The notes under the pieces were generated by a model that was not told the origin of the DNA, did no database searches, and was given only the letters and a program-made list of their open reading frames with translations. This document shows positions 57,109 through 64,000 of a DNA stretch of 64,000 bases, in pieces. The DNA is from Drosophila pseudoobscura (lineage: Eukaryota; Arthropoda; Insecta; Diptera; Drosophilidae). Numbering within the stretch: the first letter of the stretch is position 1; each line of letters starts with the position of its first letter. The translations under genes and the position numbers were made by a program. The stretch lies in assembly GCF_009870125.1 (NCBI RefSeq), contig NC_046683.1:4278001-4342000 (forward strand). Direction: 5' to 3'.

Positions 57109-60100
57109 ATTTTTTCTTGGTTGTTTCTTCTCATTCTGGCAGGCAGCAAATTAAGTTTTGGCAAACCTCCATTAACCAACCTCCACAACAATCATTGTAT
57201 AGTGCCGATCTAAAGCTATGAGAGTTTGGAGCTGTAGCTTGACTTTTGACAGCCACGGCAACATGCGTATACAAATTCCTTTAATCAATCAAGTTAATTT
57301 ATTTTCGCTGTTTCTGTCTTTCTTCTTTGTGTCTTACAATTGCCAACCAGCGAACAGTCAGAGCCAGGGTCAGTCCCCAGTCCCAAGAATGGCTTTTATC
57401 GCTCAGAACATTAGTGCGAGCTCCAGCGAACGAGCTCCAGTGCCCATGGTAATAGTATCCAACGGATATGCGGCCAAACAAAAGTCCCAAGAATGCGGAT
57501 GTCTTGGCCAGGCCTGGGCTCTGGTCTCTTGGCCGGGCTATTGCATAGCTCATAGCTCGCTCTATTCACCATTTAAGCAGTGACTGACTGGTCTGCGCAT
57601 TGTTTGATTGCTTTGGGGTGAAGAAGGAGGAGGATCGATTCATGCTCAAAATGCTTACAATAATGTGCCTTTGTGTCTTCATTTCCGAGTTCCCACTCGG
57701 CGTTCGACTCGTTCTGGTTTCGACTGTTATTTTGGCTTGAGCAGACGAGTGCAATTTTCATAATAATAGACATTAACGAATGGGTAAAGCTCCCCTGACC
57801 TTGTTTGTCATATGGGTAGGCTTGGCGTTGGCTCGATCCGAAGTGACATTTATCGAGCCATAAATAACGCAGATCTGGTATCGAGAGTTCTCATTCAGAT
57901 TCGATTTTGGATGGTACTTTGATTGTTGTCGGCTTAGCCAAATTCCGAGACTTGGCCTTGACATTGGGCTTTTGTCAACATACAGACGCTGAATAGTGTG
58001 TGTGTGTGAATGCGTCAACATATTAACTATATGATGGGGTTGGGACACACACTCCATGCCCCTCCAAGCCATTCTGTGGAAAAGCCTTGGCCCTGGATTG
58101 CATCCAAACCGTCAGTGCGTGCGTGTAAATCTCGTTATCCACGAGCACATACCTCCATATACATATTTCTAGTTCAAAGTCAAGGCGGCATACGCACCGA
58201 GACCAGACCACACCAAAACCGGACATCGGACATCGGACCACAGACGAGACTTCGGTTTGCTTTGCTTCGGTTCTTTCGCTTTCTTCGGCAAGGTCAGCGG
58301 TGTTGCGTTTCGCGTATCGAGTACTCCCCTGTGTGGGCGTTCGAAATCGAATATTGCATTCGGCTTGCAATTGAAGTAGAATTGTTTGAAGCATTAAACT
58401 GAAACTAAAGTGCATTTAATTAATGCTTCAGCCGCTACGCTACCCGCTCAGTGCCAACTATTGATGCATTTTCAAATGGGTTTTACTGTACTTTGGAGGG
58501 CACTGCTGCGAGTGGAAAGCCGCGAGCGCAACTGACCTCACGCCCCACCTCATGCCACACGCAATGCCAAATTAGCCTCTCTGTTCGGGAGAATGTTGCA
58601 ACGCTGATATGACAGCATCGACCCCTGTTCGCTTATGTTCGTGACAAGATTAGACCAAGAACAGGCCGCGACTGCAACCGCGACGGGAGACTGCGGTCAG
58701 GCTTGGCTGCTTGCACTCGACTCTCGAGTCGAGTCGAGTCGAGTCGAAAACTGGACACGGACGTGACTAATGTGTGAATATCTGATAGTCAAGCGCTCTT
58801 AAAAACATAGCTACGTGAATGTGGGCGTGCCATGGGGACCACAGCCATTCGTTATCTAAGAGAAATCTTTGGGTCGGGAATGAAATGGTCTAAATGGTCT
58901 AAAAGGTAACTACTACAAGTACTTATATTCTCATTTGCTACCGGTAAACTTTCCAGCCCAGCGTCAGCTTTAGGTCTAGATTTTAATAGGCCTCTTAAAT
59001 CGGCTATGAAAAGCACTTTGAACAGATGACAAGACAAATGGCTGGCACTCAAGCATGCCCATTCCATTACTTACACACAATACTACTCGGTACAATTGTA
59101 TTAACTTGTCTAAAAATGCGGTTTAACAGCGCTTGCACTTGCACCCGCACTATCCCCGGTGTCGTGTCGGCTGTAACCGCTGTCAAGGTTAACTTGGCTT
59201 TTATGAATGTCTTATAGACAGAGAGAGAGAGGGAGGGAGGGGCGACGGCATGCAGAGGCACTGGCACTAGCGCTGGCCAGATGGTGGCTTGGCATGCAGC
59301 TAGATTCTTTGACACTATTCATAATGAACTGCGAATAAATAATCTTAATTAAATGCCCAGACCAGACCGGGTCCGGACCAGGCAGGTGTCTCTATTCTTG
59401 ATTCTCCTCCCATTTGCAATTAGCAGCCACTTAGCCACCGCTGTAGGCAAATATCTTTAGGGCCAATTAGGCTTGCGTGCCGCTGCAGCAGCAACAACAG
59501 CTGCCACTCGTTGCTGACCCTGGCACTTGTGGCACTCTTAAGATCGTTAAACACTATGAAACGCAACGCCACTTGTATTCCGATTACGTTACGGATTTTG
59601 ATTTATGCATAACAAAGTTAAGCGGCTAATTGGGCTTCCAGATGGATGAAGATGAAGCCATCAGGTCGCTAAGTGCCGGCCATGTCACATGGTTTGTCTG
59701 CCCCCCCTGACAAACCATTATGGCCAAAGTGTTAACCACGGCTGACGCCGCCGAACCAAACATGTGCCGGATGTTTGTGTATATGTAGATCAAGCTTGCA
59801 CAAGAAGAGAGCGAGAGACACTTAAAGACGACTTGTACAACAAGAGATGGTCAACAAAATCAAACACGAGAGATCAATCATGCTCGTCATTGGGGGAAAG
59901 TAATCGCTGGGAAAAAACCATACCTACCCCAACACCCTTTAATATGGTAATTAATAATATCTCATTGTAGGAAAGTACCGGCATGGTACAGGCCACCGGA
60001 CGGATCGAAGATTAAGGATACCAACGATTCTAATTAGAAGGTCGATTGCGAATGGACTGAGTATAGGATGCCTCATGCCTCATAAATGCACATTTTACAG

Positions 60101-63100
60101 TTGTGTACCTCTAGCTCAGTGTCGTTTTTACTTTTCTCGGAATTGAGGAAGTTTGGTCGTTGTTGGCTAAATCTTAGCCATTTATCCTCAGATTTTATAA
60201 ACGACACCTTAAACGATGCCTTATTAATACAATTATACAAATAAAAAACAAATTAAAAAAGTTTTTTCGGTGTTTTTCATAGTTTTTAAAGTCTTTTTTG
60301 AATGTAAAAAATTATACATTTTTCATTTGAAAGCTATATTTCCCAGATGGTAAGCTGAAGCTCACAATTTTTCGGATCCAATTAATAGCTGCGTTTATCA
60401 GCTTTTCAGAATGGCAAACCAAAAGTAGGATACTTAAGTTATGTGGCAATAGAAGCACTAACTCTATAAAAAATATTTCGAAATAGAAATGCTGTTGCAT
60501 CATGGTGTTATTTATATGAAGAATCAGAATAGTTTCGGGGAGTAGATCAGACAAGAACCACTTGTGTTTTTTTGATGACCAAAGATCAACTAGAGGCATG
60601 AAAATAAATCGGTACTACGACTCAGCTCATCCAGGTGTCTCGCTCAACCAGATCTGAATGAATACCAAAACGCTAGAGCTGAAGCAGCGTCGGGGGTATC
60701 CCGTATGCAAATATAAGATTGCGGTGCCCACGTAGTGCCCGGCAACAGTTGCCCCACTAAGGGTATTGCTGTGTGCTGCATTGGAACTACTAATCCGGCA
60801 TTTGCATAAATCAATACACTCGTCTTGGCTAGAACCGGGTGGACAGAATAGACCGGCTGACCATAGAAACAAACGCCGTTCAGAGTGCAGTGGCAGCAAC
60901 AACAAACGCTAATCATCGTCTTGGCAAATATATTATTGTGTCTCGGACATTCTGCTTTGCTTTTGTGTTGAGCACAGCTTTCGAGTGGGTTCTGAAAAAC
61001 GACCGGGTGCCGGACGGCGGACTGTATAACCCGAATTACGGGTAATTACGTCGTCGCTGTCGCTTGTTCGACAAACGCAAATTGAGCAGAGCAGACGAGA
61101 CGAGACGAATGGGGAGATCCAAATATAAAGATACAGATACCAGATGCAAGGATGATATCTCATTATTACACACCTCGTACTGACTCAGCGAGTAAATAAT
61201 TATTTATATTTAATTGCTGGATAGAGTTCAGAACTGGAGTGCTTGGCACAGATCACAGAAGCCCTAGTCATAGATTGGGCATGAAATTACTCATAAATAT
61301 ACATACGAGTATGCAGTATGCCAAATGGATATGGCATATCCGCCTTAAATCTTGGCCGTTAAGTGGTTTTGTGGCATAATTAGAGTGGTCCAGCAATTAG
61401 ACGTATCTCGAACTTGCTGCATTATCAATTAAAAGTATTTCTAATAGTCAGCGACACCTGGCCAACCTTTCTAATTGCTCAACTATGGCTTGGGCTTGAG
61501 CTCGGGATCTCATCGAACATCATTGAGATGAGATGACATTCCGTGGAGCACAATGGACAATCTATATAAATATAAATGGACCTGCAGCTGCCGTTGCAGC
61601 CGATCCTCGGCAGAAGTCTAGTCTTTGAGTAGAGCCGGTGACAGGCAGATGCAAAAATAGCTTTGTCTGGCTGAACTTCTTATTGGACGGGTTTTGGATG
61701 ATTTGATTTCCCCATCGGGAGAGAGAGATCGGTGTATGGCCTTCGCTTTGATTATTGAAATTAGAAAACACTCGCGGATAAATTATAGAAAAGGGAATGT
61801 TAATCAAAACCAGACACAGACAAACTTATGCAACTGCCTGTGCTCGTTCATTAGCAATTTGAACTTCTCCATTAAATATGTGTATATTGTATTTCTATAT
61901 TTTAGCATTCCACGCGGATTGTGATCTTCGTGACTGCCCCCACAACAATATGACCTGCCCCACCCCTTGCTTGGCGAGGGGGCATCAAAAGACGCCCACC
62001 TGCAAATTATGAGGGACTTTGGGATCTCGCTTCGATGTGGGAACACGATTCAGATTCGTTGTCGCTGTCGTTCGACTAAATTGAAATTGAAATTGAAACT
62101 CAAATTAAATGATTGCCAGATTCTTAGCTTAATAAATTCCTATTTAAATTGTGCCTTCAACTTTTTGAGATAATGCCAAATTTATACAACACGTTTGAAG
62201 AACAAATTGCTCTGTCGAAGCGATCGGAAGATTCATTAGCGGCGAACATCTTCGAGGGGGGTTTCACGTCTCTTCTTGTCTCATTCTATGTCTGATCGAT
62301 TTCGGTTTCTGATTTTTTGTTTTATTTACTTCGATACCCGAATTGCCGCTTGGCGGCTTTCCTTCCTGTTCGATTGCTCTGCAACGCTCCGATAAGATAG
62401 TCCAAACTTCAGAACTCATTAGGAACTGGTGGGGCATGGGCGTGGGCGTGGGCGTGTCACTCAGAGGAGGCATCTCTTCCCGTTGCCATTGCTCATTAGT
62501 GATTTGTTGACAGAGCGACCGAGCTGCGTCAATATTGAATACACAACTCAAATACAAACTTTTAATGGTTTAAGTTGTAGTGGAAGTGACTTGAGGTTGC
62601 CCTGGGGACTGTGGGGTTCCAAGCTATTCACATATCTCTCGTACTCGCACTCGTACTCGCACTCGAATAGTATGCGTATGTATGTGCATAGTATTTAAAT
62701 ACGTCTCGCATAACCAGAAGTCCAGCTTATTGGTTTTTTATTATTAACGAGGGGTGGAATCTGGACAGACGCCTAATCATTGTTTGCATTTAAGACTCGG
62801 TGATCGTTGGTGGTCGGTCGTTGTTGATTATTCGGTGACAAATTCAGTCAATGCTGAAAAGACTTTAGCACTTGGAATAGCCATATACTTCGCAAGCAGT
62901 TTGAATGTACTTCCTTTAGCTCAACTAATGTCACCAGGAAATCAAGGAAGCAGTGTGTCTCGATAAAAACGTTCCGAACTTTAAGGTTTTGACACTTGCA
63001 TTTATGGAATCCCCCCAAAAACAGGGTTCACAATCCTTTTAAGGAGATTAACTTAGCTTTGGTTGTAATCTAACATGGATCGGATCTCTGATCCTTTCAC

Positions 63101-63559
63101 ATAATCCTCTTAGCTCTTTGATCTCCAAAGAGACCTTTCACACTCTTCGTTTCATATATATATTGTTTTCAGCTTTTTCTTGCTGCGATGCCACGGGAAT
63201 AACCAAATAGAAGGATCGATCGTCGCACAAGTTTTCGAATACAATAACACTTACACTTGGATAAAGATACAGCTGCTCTTCCTCTTGTTCTGCGATCAAT
63301 TCGACACTGACACACAAAAAATACTATTCTGTGGAACGCGTGCACCACTCGATGGATTTAAATTAATTGCGAACAATCATGCGCGACAGCTAGCAATTGA
63401 ACGGCAACAGACCGCAGGGCGTCTAATAAGTATTCCAATATCTTTCGGTTTCACAGTTCTTTCAATTAGCCAAATGTAAGATAACGCGACAGGAAAAACA
63501 CACACGATGCGATGTGCGATGTGCACATGCACAGCCACCCACAGCAAAGAAAAATATAT
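57109..63559. other. Non-coding stretch right of the MFS gene
   Basis: No coding exon was recognised. The stretch probably includes upstream introns or regulatory DNA of the MFS gene. Visible items are a (GAGTC)n run at about 58723-58746, a 9-bp hairpin at 59690-59717, (GA)n near 59220-59240, a GGGCGT run near 62438-62455, and a CTCGTA run near 62638-62665. Open frames such as 60644-60916 and 58010-58402 have no protein signature. Confidence 0.4.
59690..59717. other. 9-bp perfect inverted repeat with C-rich loop
   Basis: TGGTTTGTC (59690-59698) and GACAAACCA (59709-59717) flank TGCCCCCCCT. It could form a small hairpin in RNA or bind a dimeric factor. No function can be inferred from sequence alone. 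Confidence 0.4.
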
Positions 63560-63959
63560 GTAAATATTGTACACTATTCCCTGTGTGGTCGTGATCCCGA
63601 GCGAGAGGAGAACTGTACGGAGTAGTGCTGCAGATCGCTCGGAATGGGATTGTATTCGGTTTGTAAATTCTTCTTTTTGGGCACGTCCAATGGGCTGCGT
63701 TTTGCAAACACAACTAAAACACGGCTCCGTTTCGCGTGGTTTAAAAAGGAAAACCCACCGCCCGAACGCCGAACACAAAAGTCAGGCCCGAAGAAGCCAA
63801 ACGATCGCTTTGCGATCAAGCAGTAGAGCCGTCAGAGACGCAGTCGCAGCAGCAGCCGAGAGAGCACGCAGCCGCCTCGTGTGGGCGCCGCTCTTTTTCA
63901 CTCTCATTGTTATTTCTGCTTAGAGAATCCGAGAATCGATTGCTGCGGTAACCTTTCTC
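63560..63959. promoter_or_regulatory. GC-richer, possible promoter or 5' UTR region
   Basis: The last 400 bases are richer in CAG/CGC motifs (GTCAGAGACGCAGTCGCAGCAGCAG near 63830) than the 6 kb before them, as is common around Drosophila transcription starts. Direction is unclear: it could be the distal start of the MFS gene or the leader of a gene beyond the window. Confidence 0.2.
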
Positions 63960-64000
63960 CGTCCGCGCCTTGTGGCCTGGCCAAAAATAGGATTCCGATC

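Noticed and set aside
1..64000. tRNA, rRNA and CRISPR loci
   Set aside because: I looked for tRNA T-arm (GGTTCGAATCC-like) signatures, rRNA blocks and direct repeats with unique spacers, and saw none.

Overview
The window reads as an intron-rich, microsatellite-rich insect euchromatic region. Several proteins are recognisable orthologues of Drosophila genes (C3G, shifted, Coq7). They differ from what I remember of the D. melanogaster proteins mainly in low-complexity tracts, and the non-coding DNA is full of (TG)n, (GA)n, (TA)n and CAG-type repeats. I infer a Drosophila outside the melanogaster subgroup, probably the obscura group. In D. melanogaster the recognisable genes lie together on the X (about 6D); that placement is from memory.

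Layout. 1-8.9 kb is upstream or 5' intronic DNA of C3G, with a probable non-coding first exon near 3.1-3.7 kb and an orphan minus-strand coding exon at 7.5-7.7 kb. 8.9-18.2 kb (+) is C3G, the Rap1 exchange factor. I could join 14 coding exons into one 1,550-residue frame. A long AT-rich 3' UTR follows. 21.3-22.2 kb (-) holds a protein-like but broken segment. 22.5-31.1 kb (+) is shifted (shf), a secreted WIF plus EGF protein for Hedgehog movement, with Coq7 on the opposite strand inside one of its introns. 32.1-33.6 kb (+) is an EcKL/CHK-type kinase-like gene, and 34.0-34.5 kb (+) a small secreted Kazal-like protein. 34.9-46.0 kb (-) is one very large five-coding-exon C2H2 zinc-finger gene of about 3,614 residues.

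46.4-53.2 kb is a transposon island. It contains an old foldback-type inverted repeat, a hAT element inserted into one arm of it with an exact 8-bp target duplication, a nearly perfect Tc1-like palindrome between TA dinucleotides, DINE-1-like debris and an 80-bp tandem duplication. 53.7-54.2 kb (+) has a promoter-like motif group in front of a possible two-exon micropeptide gene. 54.8-56.5 kb (-) is an MFS transporter whose 5' coding exon I could not place. 57-64 kb is non-coding as far as I can see.

The genes form no operon or single pathway. C3G and shf act in signalling, Coq7 in ubiquinone synthesis, and the rest are individual functions. The most unusual content is the cluster of three palindromic transposon derivatives, the two unrecognised protein-like segments (7.5 and 21.3-22.2 kb) and the possible micropeptide gene. 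All coordinates and splice joins come from reading GT/AG sites and frame continuity by eye.
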